Positions 12,015 through 23,884 of a DNA stretch of 60,118 bases are shown piece after piece (positions within the stretch are counted from its first letter, which is position 1; the number at the start of each line of letters is the position of its first letter). The stretch covers positions 1-60,118 of the forward strand of contig NW_013652525.1 of assembly GCF_000499385.1 (NCBI RefSeq), in the 5' to 3' direction. This DNA is from Eimeria necatrix (taxonomy: Eukaryota > Apicomplexa > Conoidasida > Eucoccidiorida > Eimeriidae). The position numbers and the translations under genes are program-made. The notes beneath the pieces are model-generated. The model had not been told where the DNA came from. It searched no databases and saw nothing but the letters and a program-made list of their open reading frames with translations.

Positions 12015-13320
12015 GCTTCACTTTGGCGCACCACAGGCAAAAAGAGAGATATGGTGCGTACTGTGGCTGATTAGCCTGCACTACTATGAACATTACCTTT
12101 GCTTAAACATGCAGGAGGTGAGTTGCACATTGAAAACACGAACTGGTTATCTCTTGAACGTCTTATTGTTAGTGTCGGGGTCGGGTTGGGCAGACAACTA
12201 CAGGTTTCATTTTCCGCATTGTGCAATTTGCTACCTAAAGTTATTGTTGCAGAGGTGCCCCGCCATAATCTGCCAGCTGACAAGTTGGCGTGTTTCCTAG
12301 TGCGAGGTGAATATTAGCTTGAGCGGCCGAGGACAAGCTTAGCATTTCGTCGAGATTGAGCAGTGGAGTATATAGCTTTGCGGGAAAGAGGCTTTTTGAC
12401 GACTGTGTAGGACAGTTGACTGCAGTTCAGGCAACATCAGGTATGTCCGGCGTTAGGTGATGTGTTTGCACGTTATTCCTGACTCAGAATGGACGCAGGG
12501 GCGTTTGCTTGGATAACGGGCGATTACTGGCATCTTGGCGATGTGGGCGGGTGCTAAGCCAACGGGAGCCCATTGCAGTGCACGCGCACTACAATGGGGT
12601 TCCGTGAGCCTCAAGAGTTGGGTGTACGTCTACACCCGTCAGGCTGGCAGCATGGCCTATTCAGGTCGCGAGGAACCAAGGTGACTAAAATGAGAGAGTA
12701 GCGCTATCAACGACGAATGCCGGTTGCATTCTCTCATGCCAGTTTTCCTTATGTGTAGCGACTCGGCTTTTGTATGGCGCTAACCAGAGTCACTGCTCTC
12801 AGCTTTGCCCTCTGTTGAATAACCACGTGACACTAACGACGTGACGCTGCATATGGGTCAACGATGGCGGATTCAGTGATTCAGTTCATGCGCCGATCGA
12901 CTTCGAATATAAGGTTTGGTTATACGTGCAGACAGTGAGTCGCAGGCTGGAAAAAGGACTTCGATTTTGAGCATCTTTGTGTTGATGCCGGGAACGGGTT
13001 GGCAGGCAAGCGCAGGTTTCACTTCCCCTATTGTGCAGTTCGTTGTCTAAGGTTGCTGCACAGCTGCCCCTACACAGGCTGCCAGCTGACGAGCTGGCGT
13101 GTTTCATAGTGCAAGGTGAATACTTTCCTAGAAGGTCGAGGACAAGCTTAGCATTTCGTGGAGTGTGAGCAGTGGATTATGCCGCTGTGCGGAAAGAAGA
13201 TTTTTTGCCTGTGAAGGAAAGTTGATTGCAGTTCGGGTTACATCAGATATGCGGGTGTTAGTTGAGGCGTTTGCGCGTGATGCCTGACTTCGAATGGACT
13301 GTAGGTGCGTTTGGTTTGAT
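12015..13320 (+). repeat. B-B duplication block, copy 2
   Basis: This is the second copy of the block at 7,870-8,900. Its first B unit (12,015-12,480) is longer than its partner and is followed by a structured segment (12,540-12,690) found only here. Its second unit (12,840-13,320) has lost about 14 bp near 12,900 relative to 8,440-8,460, and a further base near 12,992. Both losses disrupt frames open in the partner. Confidence 0.85.
12563..12645 (+). other. Two adjacent stem-loops unique to one B unit
   Basis: The first stem-loop pairs 12,563-12,580 with 12,587-12,604 (15 of 18 positions, 6-nt loop). The second pairs 12,620-12,626 with 12,631-12,637 perfectly (4-nt loop), and is enclosed by the 5-bp pair AGCCT/AGGCT at 12,107+500 and 12,641. 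The segment is more G+C-rich than its surroundings and is absent at the matching place in the other block. It could be a small structured RNA, a piece of a SINE-like insertion, or chance. Confidence 0.5.
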
Positions 13321-13984
13321 TACAGGCGTTCGCTACTTGTTGAAGAGGTCGGACGGTGGTTTTCGTGTTAGGGAGTTTGGCGTCAGCAAAGGGCGGTGTG
13401 CATTTTTTGACTTTTGTAGGATTTGATTGTGCGCTTGCAAGCGTTGAGCAGGTGGCGTGGTCTATTCTTTCGCGCTACAAAGTAGAGCGGGGTAATGAGG
13501 ATTTGGCTGGGCCCTTTGGAATAGGCAGCAGGCGCGCTTAACTTCCGTAGCAGTTGAACACAGTTCATGCGCAGAAGCGAGCCTACATCCCGTTTATATA
13601 TAAGATTGTACCCATCATTTACCTTCCTGGCATGCTACAAGAGGCGCAAGAACGTAGTGTGCAGCGGCGCAAATGGCTGGTGATAGCCGTGGCCGTGACC
13701 TACTGCTTGTCATGCACGTGCACGCCTACAGATTGTTGGGGTCAAAGAAAGTGCTCTGACGTATGCATTGGGTACTTCACAACTAGTCATGTTCGCATAC
13801 GTGATATGTTAATGCTTCATGCCGGTCAGACAGTATGTGAAGAACTTTGTATTTAATTGCGTTTGCTAGGGGGATGCTTGAATGCTCTAGCGTCTTTTGC
13901 GGATGCCCAGATTTTGTTGAACACTGATATTGGCCCCTCTGAATTATGCTTTTACGCTGTCGACAATGCGATAAAAAGGCTGGC

Positions 13985-14340
13985 ACATCGGATGGTGGCT
14001 ACGGTAAAGATAGTGTGTAGCATTGTGGGACGCGGCGCATCGTGCCGCTTGGTTAGCTGCGACACTGCCACACGAACAAGCGTGGCGGCTTGGCAGGTTT
14101 TTGCCACCACCTCACTCGAATTCACTTGCCTGAGACGGTCATTACGGAGTTTCCTTTGACGTCGTTATCGACAGGCGAGGAGGCGGGCTAAGCCTTTGCC
14201 TTGGGATCGGGTTTGTATTGTATGATTTTTTGCGTTGGTACATGCATGCTTTGACAGTTGGAGCCCCGAGGGCCCGTGGGGTGAATCCCTGACTTGGGTG
14301 GAACCACTAAGTCGCTTCGGTTTCTCCATCCATGGTGAGG
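13985..14340 (+). repeat. Repeat C, copy 3
   Basis: This aligns with the second half of C copy 1 (9,525-9,900) through the shared CGCATCGTGCCGCTTG core and on to the CCATCCATGG end. The copy begins just after a possible exon (13,909-14,003). Confidence 0.75.
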
Positions 14341-14625
14341 AATCAAGAACTGCAAGCAGCGTTCTTTGATGGCAGCATAATTCGTCGCTTAGGCGGTTAA
14401 TTCTATGTTCCCTTCTGAATCAGTCCGTTCTGGTGGTAGCACCGAACGAGTTGTCGAAATTTCGTTCCCACCCAAACTGTTTGCCTGTACTTTTGGTGGC
14501 TGCTTTATATCTATTGTTCAGGGTTGGTGGTCGATGCAGCTAATTGGTGTCTGGTATAGTGAAACGGGTGTAGTTGCGGTCCGATGTATGGCCAGGCACA
14601 GTTATTGTGAGCTTCCCTGCATCAG

Positions 14626-14898
14626 CGCGATTTGCTTGTTTCCAATTTTGATATACGTATTACATTTATGCTGGAAATGTATGGACTGTTGCGAAAAGAG
14701 AACGGAACATTGCTCGCTCCAGCAACTGCACGTGCACGACAAGCTTTGGATGATAATTTTCAACTGCGGCTGTGCACGAATGTTTTATCATGTGCAGGAG
14801 ACTATCCGGAAAGCGCAGCAGTCACCCAGTGCAGCAGTGTCACTCGCTTGTCACTAGATCGATTATTGAACTGTGGCATTTTTCTCTGGTGGTGCTAG
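14626..14898 (+). CDS. Possible terminal exon, unknown product
   Basis: After an acceptor-like CTTCCCTGCATCAG there are 90 codons and a TAG. The peptide begins R-D-L-L-V-S-N-F-D and reads as a helical globular segment with evenly spaced leucines. A second plus-strand frame (14,405-14,857, ATG start, 150 codons) overlaps it and is also open; the two cannot both be right. It lies just past the last repeat C. No family is recognised. Confidence 0.22.
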   Translation, partial: RDLLVSNFDIRITFMLEMYGLLRKENGTLLAPATARARQALDDNFQLRLCTNVLSCAGDYPESAAVTQCSSVTRLSLDRLLNCGIFLWWC

Positions 14899-14899
14899 G

Positions 14900-16900
14900 A
14901 GCATGCACTCCATGGAGATTGCCTTACATCTCAACGGAAACATGCTTTTTTTTCAAAATTTAAGGACGTGCGCCCGGTGCACAGTGCAGTATTGGAAATC
15001 AATAATGCTACTATCTTCGCGTTGTATCATCATATTATTATGTGGACGGCCATAATGTTTCCCAGCTAGTCCGTCTTAGGCGAGTTATGCCCACCTCAAC
15101 TCAACCTTGTATAAAACAACTATTTGAAGTTGAGTTTTGGTTTTGTATCATGACGATATTCTGTCAGTCGAGCATTTATGAGCAACGAACGTTGAAGGAT
15201 GGTACTTAGTTCGACTACTAGTGAGAGAATACATAATGCAGCAAATATTATATGCTCCCAGGCTGGAACTTCGACACAGCGTGCTAAGTGGGCTTTTCTC
15301 GTAAGCCCCGTATTTGCTTGCGAGAGCGCAAATGCCATGCGTTTTGATCTTACGTGCAGTGACTTAGGGAACTTTTACAGAGTACTCAGCAGGGAAGCAT
15401 TTGGAAAACCTTTGCTTTGCCTCATTGATAATGCGTAGTTGCCATCTGCACGCTTTGCTGATTCTATTCCAGCTTGTACGTTCGGCCATCGGTATGGCTC
15501 TCTACATAGTTTACGATTATCAAGTGCATGAAAATTGTGCCAACGCGCCTAACCCCAAAAGCCTTTTCTATCCTCTTGTAGCAAAAGCACCTCCTTTCTA
15601 GCACGCTTCGAAATTCGAGTCTTCTGGATTTTCTATGAGGCCAGGTCTCTAGACGTGAACGTGTCTTTTTATCGACACGTATTCTAGAGTTTGTAAGAGA
15701 GTAGAAATGCATGCGTACTCAGTGCGTAAGCGGCAGGCGACAAGGAGAGGCACAGGTAGAAATGGACTGCGCATGTACTATATGCGAGCAATGCCGGCGT
15801 GCAGCCGTGCGTGCTTTATAGCGAAAAATAAATCGGCGCCACAGGTAGACCGATTTTATGGGTTTAACTGTGGATGAGAAGAGTGAAATTTGATGGAAGC
15901 GTTGAGCATTTTAGCGCTCCCCAGAAAGCAGTCTGGAGCGCCTTCTCCACGGCCTGAAGTGCCTTCTCTACAATTCCATCTGGTCTTTGTTGGTGCCAAC
16001 GGAAGCAAGGGCTCTGAAGACCTGGGGTCATCTCGGCAGACTAACGTTCTGACCTGAGCTAGAAGACAATGAGCGGTAGCTCAAGATTAGTAACATTTTC
16101 TTTACAGTGGCCAGCTACAAGATAATGCGTGACTCAGTTTTGCCTACGTCTAGCTCTGCATGGAAAATTATAGAGAGTGCGTGCGAGGGGCTTAATTGCG
16201 AGCTCCCATATACGTGTAAAACATAGCGCACTGCTTTGGCCTGAATTGCCAAGTCCCTTTTCCTAACACACAGTGCACACGGGTTCGAGGGGCCGCCTCC
16301 ACCACTTCCCACTGTTGTGCAGTTGGTCTGTTACAGATTGTATGTCGCTTAAATTTTTACAAATTACACTTCATCTCGACATGGGCGTAGGGGACACTTT
16401 GTGACCTTCCCTTTGCTCCTTTTCCTGTTGGGGAGGTTTTCCTTTTGCTTGGGTTGGCAACCAAGCTGCCTAATACTTACTTCATTGCACTCTTGATCAG
16501 AATGAAGCTGCCTGTGTTTGAGTATCGCAGCGGCGCCTATGCTTTGCTTTTGAAAATTGTGTGAAACGTACCTCCCCAATCCTCCCCGCTATAATGCAGC
16601 ACTAAACGTATATGCTTGTCGCTTGTGTTTGGTTGATGTTTTCAGATCGTGAGCTGTTCATTTGGTGAAGTCCATTTTCTTTGATTAAAATCATTTCGTC
16701 GGGCCAGATCAGTGGTATGAAATTTCATTCTCAAGGCAAATCAAGTCTCACTTGACATTGTTTGCCTGATTTCATTTAGTCAAATCTTATATTGCAGCGA
16801 ATTGAAATCATACTCACAGGCGCCATCGAAGTTGATGTGCACATAGTATTCAATATAATCCAGGAGCATAATAAGGCTGCTGCTCTAGTGGGCGGGTTGT
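14900..16900. other. No recognised gene
   Basis: Only short open frames without motifs occur here. A T-rich run is present near 14,946. G+T strand bias fades across this stretch. Confidence 0.5.
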
Positions 16901-17172
16901 CGCCTGGCTTAACGAGATGACTGGGGCGCGTCTTGGAGCAAGCCAGGCGTGGATGCGCAGAGGCTGACCACGTGCATATGACCAGCTCAGAGATTCATCA
17001 CGTGCGTATGACCATCTTTGAGCGAGGATTAGCGCTTCTCCATGTTACAGGATGCAAAGTAGGACTATGTGCTGATACTCACCTTGACCATTATGCTGGC
17101 TTACAAGTGGCATTGTGAACGGTTTCAGACTTGGAAGAGCACCCGAACCAACAGACGTGCGCATGCCTATTG

Positions 17173-17601
17173 TCAATATGATCTTTGACAAACGAAACCA
17201 CACCAACATATTCTTCTGGAATGCACGGAAATGCCAAAATGTCGGATTTTCGGCTTTTCTAGGAGGTGCGTCCCTGATAACGCTATCGCCCACATGGACA
17301 CGCTTTTAAGGAAAGGCAGCAGGTATTTTGGCCAAACAGCAAGCTCAAACAATATGTGCGAAATATGCTCACTGTTTCTATGGCCAAAACAGCTGCACTG
17401 GCCATTGTGCGTGAGCTCGACAGGTTTTATCACAGATGAATGCTTTGAGATTCCGTAGACCGTATGCCCAATAAATTTTCCCATATACAGCATAGTGCCC
17501 CACTTAGTCGAAGACTCGCAAAGTACCTTGCATTTTTTGTCTGTGAGGAATTGCCTTATTATGGCCTTTATATAATTAAATACCCTCTTTGGAACCCGCA
17601 C
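17173..17601 (-). mobile_element. Possible eroded LINE (non-LTR retrotransposon) C-terminal fragment
   Basis: The 142-codon minus-strand frame resembles the region just after the reverse transcriptase in Jockey/I/R1-type LINEs. It has a G-K-F-I-G-H-T motif (residues 41-47) where many elements have (L/F)TGHG, then C69-S-C71-F-G-H74 and H79-I-S-H82-I-L-F85, where the family has a CxCG..E..EHILF.C zinc-binding tail. The last expected cysteine is replaced by Leu87. No upstream catalytic FADD box, endonuclease or poly(A) tail was found, so any element is truncated and decayed. The match is from memory of the motif layout and needs a profile search. Confidence 0.3.
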
Positions 17602-18824
17602 TTCTTTTGTCCTTTCTATATAACCAGTGCAGTACCTCTGCTTATACTAGGCAATTCAGCATGTTAGGTGCTGAAAGGGTATTGCCCTCTCGAGGAACGC
17701 CCGGATCCCTACGCTCTAATACATCCTTCACATGAACGTTCATGGAATCTACTTTGGCATGCTTCTGCCAGGATGTACGCTTCACAAATCAGTAGTTGTG
17801 TTTGATTTCGGCAGCCACTGTAGACATTCATGTAATGTGGTAGCTATGTCACATGGCGAATTTCCCTGGAGTAATCACTTGCGTGGGGTACAGATCTTGT
17901 GTCATGCACTGAAATTTTAATGCCAGGAAGCGGCACTGAAGCGCGTCTTAGTTCACGCACACGAATGGGCTTGATGAAATGTGTTGGAGCACAAAAAGCA
18001 GAGACATTTTTGCCAGGTGAGTGTTTTCTCGGAAGCTATTGGGGACTGGCAGATGGTGAGCCCATAGAACGCCCTGCAGAGGGAAAGCCGGTGCAGAGGG
18101 GTTTCTTCTATGGAAAAGCGTATTTCCGAGCTGAGTGAAATGAGGGAAAATTCCAGCCGTAGCTCCTCAATGAATTCTGGAGAATTGGTGCAGGTGTTTA
18201 GCAAAATTGTTAATCAACTTTCTCGTTGCATTCTTTTCTCATGGGCAACACTGGCTGATCTTACGGCATTTTCGAGTCTCCAGTTCATGCGGTAATATTT
18301 GTAGAGTGGGGGAACGCTCGTGTGATCTTAGTGCAATTTTGAGTCTTTAGTTCGCGTGGCAGTTTTAGTAGAAGTTCACATGCGTAAGCACTGCCGAGTT
18401 CTAGCCATAGCTTGCCATAACTCAGCTCAGGGAGATTTGAAGGTGCGCGCGCTTGTTGAATTTTCAGGATGTAACTTATGCGAACACCATAGTTTAAAAA
18501 CGTCAGCTCGATTGGAATCTTAGAACCATGTAACGGAGACGCTTGCATGTGATTCATGTTCAATTTGTACCCTGCTCTACAAGCAATACTAACTGTAACA
18601 CCGTGCAAGTGAATTCAAGATGGTTTTCTTGTTGGTGCGCCCTTCTGAATTTCGAATTATGAATCACGGCTCGACGCGTGCACAGGCTACAGATCCTTTT
18701 CTGTAGGAGGAGGTAGTCAACAACGCAGGGAGACGTGAGATACTGTGAGCCATCATAACTCTAAGCACATGCGGCCCTGAAGGTTATAGTTTTGGACGCG
18801 CGTCTTTTAGTGTATCCACTCAGC

Positions 18825-19130
18825 TTATCTCATAGTTGGTGTCCATTCTTGATCCAGTGGAGCATGCTGCAACACTGAACCAATGTTACACTTAAGAGCA
18901 AGCCAGAGCAAATAATCTTCGACATGGTAGAATGTCCAGTTACGTGGGACACCATACCCAGAAGCAGAGGAATTTTGTACTGTACCACTTTGATTTCGAC
19001 TATCGTGCCGTAGTGCACTTAAAAGAGTCTGGAAGTGACGTGCGCTCATCGCGTTTCCAGAGCGTATGCTTTGTAGAGCTATTTCATTGAAGAATTCAGA
19101 CTTATTGACGAACGTTGGCACCCTCCAGTG
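18825..19130 (-). CDS. Possible minus-strand terminal exon, unknown product
   Basis: After an acceptor-like TCTGACGCAG on the minus strand there is an open frame of about 100 codons ending in TAA at 18,825. The peptide is balanced, with a helical-looking stretch N-E-I-A-L-Q-S-I-R-S-G followed by A-R-H-F-Q-T-L-L-S-A-L. That pattern can occur in helical-repeat proteins, but one repeat proves nothing. No upstream exon could be joined with confidence. Confidence 0.2.
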   Translation of the reverse strand, partial: HWRVPTFVNKSEFFNEIALQSIRSGNAMSARHFQTLLSALRHDSRNQSGTVQNSSASGYGVPRNWTFYHVEDYLLWLALKCNIGSVLQHAPLDQEWTPTMR

Positions 19131-19699
19131 CCTGCGTCAGAGTCGCAGGCAGATTCTACGCGGCTACATAGAGGACGATGATGCCTACACTGCGCTGTTA
19201 AAGTCGGCCTGTTTTATTCTTCTTGTTGATATGCCCTTTTGAACTTTGAGTTATTCCTGCGCTGGATTTTTCCGCGCACTATGTATTGGCCGCAGTCAGC
19301 CAATATGGTTATTGGCTGATGTCTGCGCAGGCAACGACGTATTGCCTGTACACGGAGTTGTGCCGTTGAAGGGAGACTGGGTAAACAGCGCAGTGAGCTG
19401 CGATAGATATTGTGAACCATTGTGTTTCTGGGCACATGCGGCGCTTCAGGAACGTTTTCTTAATCATCGATGCACGTTCTGATGATCGGCGTGGTGCACT
19501 GAGCGCAGAGTATTCAAGGGTGCGTGTCGTGTAGATATGACACCAGCTAACTGTGGCCAGCGTATCACATACATGCGCAATGGCGCGTGCAAGCGGACAA
19601 TGCGCAGCTGACTAGCTGAGTGCTGAAGGACTGTCATGTTGGGGTAACTGATCCCATGTATAGCGGTAAAGTTGGGCCGTGTTTGCAGCGCCATGAGGC

Positions 19700-21540
19700 A
19701 ACGAGGCCTATGAAAAACTGGTGACTGAAAAGCGAAAAGAAAGAATTAACATAGAAAGCTCCAAGTTCATCGGAATTGGAAAAGCTTCATGTCACCCCAC
19801 TCGATGCATTGACTGGTATCTGAAAATAGCTTGGTGCCCCACCTGCGCCGTAAGTTCTTGGCAATTTAATTTAGCCTTGCGCCAGGAATAGCTATTGCGG
19901 ATCACACGGTAGTAGGATTTCGTAGGCTGCCTGAGACCTGCATTTCTCATCTGGTGAATTGCACAAAAAGAGAAAAAACCTATATATTATTTTTATCCCT
20001 GCATACTGAGAGCCGCAGCGCATTTGTGCCTACCTTGTACTTGATATTCCATGTCAAGCCCCAGTGTGTCGTACATTTGACTCGTCACACCTTATTTTTA
20101 GGCTGCATGCAAATCAGTGTTTTCCTGCGGGTTATTGTGAACTGAATTTTTCGAAAGCTTCAGCTTACTCTTGATTTAGAAAGATGTACACTTCGAAGCA
20201 AAGTGAACGGAGGATGCGATATCGTGCTTTTGTGTCCGTTTGTACAGGGCGTCTAAGAGCTGCCACCTGCATGCTCCGCACGACAAGGTGAGCCTAGGCA
20301 AAAAGCAGCAATATGCGGCACAGCTGTATTAAATTCACCTTTGCGTTCCTCGTTTGCTTCTCTACACAAGATTGTGCGCTACAGGCTTTTCGTAGTGCTT
20401 GACAGTAGCTGCTGATCGAAGGCACTTGGTCAAAACTGCTCCGGTTCACGGTTCTGAGTTGGGCATTTGTCATCATGAGCTCCTTCTACACGTGCGTTCT
20501 CTGGCTTAATGCAGTGGAAGGCTAGACAAGTCCCTTGGATTTCTCAATCCGTGTATGCCGAGACAAAGTGAGACTGTCGGGGAAAATCTCAGTTGTCCAA
20601 AAGGAAACAACCTACATCATCAGTTAAGGTTTTAAAAAGAAGTATTTTTAAAAAAGAGAAATTCAATATCATTTATATTTGGGAGGTTAGCTTAGAAGCT
20701 GGAACTGTGTGGGGCAGGGCAAAGAGCTGGGGGTCCTTGGCTTAGCACAACAAGAATTCGCTAGAATCGGCAGAGCTTCAGACCGTATTAGTCGCTAGTC
20801 CCACGTTTCCACACAAACCTAGAGAGTTGATCGTGCTGGATAGTCTCCCAGTAAATCGAAACCAGGGAGGACATTTTTTAGGCTCCTGTGATAGTGCTAG
20901 TATTAGCATTATCATTACCGGCAGTGAAGGAAATGGCCAGCGGGCGTGTCGACTGAAGTTAAAAGCATTCATATATTGTTTTGAGCTATCGTGAATGGTT
21001 GTTCAAGCCCATGCTGCCTTGCAGAAAAAGAAGTACGAATTTTATTGGGTTTTTACGTAGAGGAGACCCTGCCTGATCCTGACTCACAGGGAATCTTTCT
21101 GGCCACGTTTAAGTCTCGGGAATTGGACTGCCAACCGCACGCTCCAATGCATGTCTAGACCGGAATAGAGAAGGCGAAGTTTCGGTCCGTAAGGCACAAA
21201 CACACACAAGCGAAGCTGGCTTTGGACTAAACAAACGTTGCTTGAAAGGCAAAAAGAATAAATGCTACGAAGCAATTTTGGGCCCTTAGAGAGTATGCAC
21301 ATTTTTCTCTCGGGCCAGCAGTTACGTAGCTGGCCTTTACAGTGACAATGCTTCTCCTTTGTAATCAGTCAGAGATAGCGTGAACTAAATGTCTGGAGTG
21401 CTGTGATAGAAGTGACAGAGCAAGTTTTTGCTGCGTTTCTATGGGCGCAGGAAATTCATAAACGGTTGGGCTTGCTTAAAAAAGGAAGTGGGCGTTGTGG
21501 GGGTCTATTTTATTGCAGGCTTGTCCCAGAATTGAACACG
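19700..21540. other. No recognised gene
   Basis: Open frames are short and without motifs. A strong acceptor-like tract (TATTTTTTTTTCAG) at 21,543-21,556 is followed by 27 open codons and a stop; this could be a short terminal exon but has no partner. Confidence 0.4.
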
Positions 21541-23368
21541 CTATATTTTTTTTTCAGGCGGACCCACCTTTGACTCTCTGTTTACTGTGTAAAATCATTG
21601 CTCGCCGTGATAGCGGCAGCATTGAATTCATTGAATTGTAAAGCAGTGGAATTGTTATTGCTAGTGTCAACTATCTGAGGGAATTCAAGCAATACAGACC
21701 AGCCATGCAGACCAGCTGCAAATATCTTGGCGATGCTTAGAAAACTTTCTCACAAGGGCTACACTTCTTTTTTCCATAGGCAAAAGCTCATTTGCTGTGA
21801 GTGGTATCGGAAGTTCTGATGTTTCTACAGATAGTGCGTGGAATGGATACCGTCGAGTTTTGCATAAACTAAGTTTTGTATGGACTGCACAGAAAACGGC
21901 TCTAAGTGCAATACGTGCTGTGAGTGAGCCCCTACAAACCCGTCCAAGGTTACCCCAGCTCTTCGATATTTTCATGTCTTCTGGACATTTGGTAAAGACC
22001 TCGCACCACTACCGTGGTAGAGGCGCAACGTGGGATTCCTGCCATCTCCAAAACTTCTCTTGCAAATGCTGGCCGAGTTGTTCTCAATAGAGTTGAATGC
22101 GCAGTCTGTGCGTCCGGTGTGACATCAATTGATCTGGAAGGGGTCGCTACAGAGCTGCGGATAGCAGGTCTGTAGCGCCCCCTCCTCCTGCAGTTTGACA
22201 ACATGCGAGTAGCATTTGACGTTTTCCCAGCAAAGGCGCTCTGCCGTGAAGGTTGAACCGATTCGCTCCGGTTTGTTGCAAGAACTGGTGGGTTAATGAG
22301 ATATGGGAGCTTGCTGAACCACATGGTAGCTTGATGTGTCTTTCGTGGCAGTGAGCGCACTCCCGCCTTCGGAAGCTATGATTAGTGAATTGCCGAATTC
22401 GACCAAATGTGAGGAGAGCCGGATTTGAGACATGTGAGGCACAGGCCGGACTAATGTCAACAGATCGTACGTTCGTCGAAACAATCCCCAATTGCTAGCT
22501 GCAGGACAGTAAAGGCGTCGCAAGGGTCTTCACCCGCTACTCCTCATATGCCCTGATCACTTGGGCAAAATAAACCGCCTTTTTGTTTCTCTTTAAAATG
22601 CGCTTCTGCCGTTATTAGGCCTATTGGTAAAATCAAAAATTGTAGTTCATGCCCAGCTCTGCTCAAGCTTCTGAAAGAACCGCACGGACACTTGGCATCA
22701 GGTTACTCCCTACTTAATGCTGTTGCGACCTAATTTGCGCAGTGCGGTAGATGCGTAAAGCGACAAAACCCAGAATGGTTATAAGTGCGATGATGATGAA
22801 CGTGGACACTGGCGAGCTCCAAAAGACTGTGCGTTTTGCGGAACAGTGCGCAGTCAAATGCGGCTCAGCCGCAAGACCTATGGCTGAGCAGCCAAGAGAT
22901 TCACGAGAGAGGCCCTTTTTCCATGTTTGTCCTAACCGCGGTTTGTTGCATTATTGTGTTTTAAGATGCTTTTCGCACAACTGAACAGCTGTAATGAGGG
23001 CCGTGGAGTGAATATTTTGTGTTGCTTCGTCCAGCACAAATTGTGCGCTGTGGAGAGAAAAACAAGCACGAATATGGCTGCATAATTCGAATTTACACAT
23101 CCTATACTATTTGTTGTGCCAAATGTGCGACATCTAATGAGCAGGCCTCCTACAGTAGAAGTCAATCAAAGACAGTATAAGGAGCAGTAGACAGCGCTAT
23201 AGCTTTAGGAAGCGAATTTGGTGAGCTCCTGAGCAGAGTCTTACCTGAGGGTGCTGCCTGCAAGATTAAATATGAGTCTTCATGCTGCAAGATTCACAAA
23301 TTCTGTGGTATGCATGTAATTTAACCTGTATACAATGAAATGAAAATGTTCGGGGCTCTGCAGAGTGT

Positions 23369-23500
23369 ACGTGCAGTGGGACATCTTTGACTATTGGAAC
23401 TTGATGCTTGCAATCATTTTGATCTCTCAAGCTGCAGTGCTGGTTCGGCTCTGTGCCGGCACATCCGCCACATCGGTGCCGACGCAGACGAAACTGAGGT
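23369..23500 (+). CDS. Possible exon with one hydrophobic segment
   Basis: Between GGGCTCTGCAG and a CTGAG|GTGCAT donor-like site lies an open frame whose first half is W-D-I-F-D-Y-W-N-L-M-L-A-I-I-L-I followed by more hydrophobic residues. The W..FDYWN layout loosely recalls the start of a transmembrane helix in polycystin-type channels, but no flanking channel segments were found. I leave the product unassigned. Confidence 0.15.
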
Positions 23501-23884
23501 GCATTGCAACACGGCCTGCATGCAGCTTTACTCTTTCTCGACTATCAAGCAAATACAGATTCAGATTTCTTACCTTCTTCACAACGCATGCCTTTTCTGC
23601 CCGTCTTTTTCCGATTTTTATTCAGTTCGTCGGGGCATTGCATTCTATCCTGCCGTTGGTCGCTAACTACAACGGCAGACATCGGCCTCTGAACAGATCT
23701 AGAGTTGGGTACAACTAACAACGTGCAGAGTGTCTGCCGTTCCATTTCTGCAACCGTCGGAGTCTTTTCAGCGAGTTGCTGCCTGTAAAAACAGGTGTGA
23801 CGATAAGATGCTAGATCAGGCGTAAGTCATGTCGTCTGTTTTCCATGCAGTAAATTGGGCATTTGTGTTTGTCTAGCAGAATAG

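Noticed and set aside
12099..12317. Conserved protein family encoded across the B repeats (shared C-Q-L-T-S-W-R-V-S end)
   Set aside because: The shared end spans an intron-like boundary, other copies are frameshifted, and differences between copies are mostly non-silent.
22147..22491. Possible retroviral-type zinc knuckle (C-A-H-C..H..C) on the minus strand
   Set aside because: The spacing is C-x2-C-x3-H-x4-C rather than C-x2-C-x4-H-x4-C, and there is no neighbouring gag or pol similarity.
23369..23500. Polycystin-type channel exon
   Set aside because: Only one hydrophobic helix with a loose W..DYWN pattern is present; no pore or other membrane segments could be found. It is kept only as an unassigned exon.
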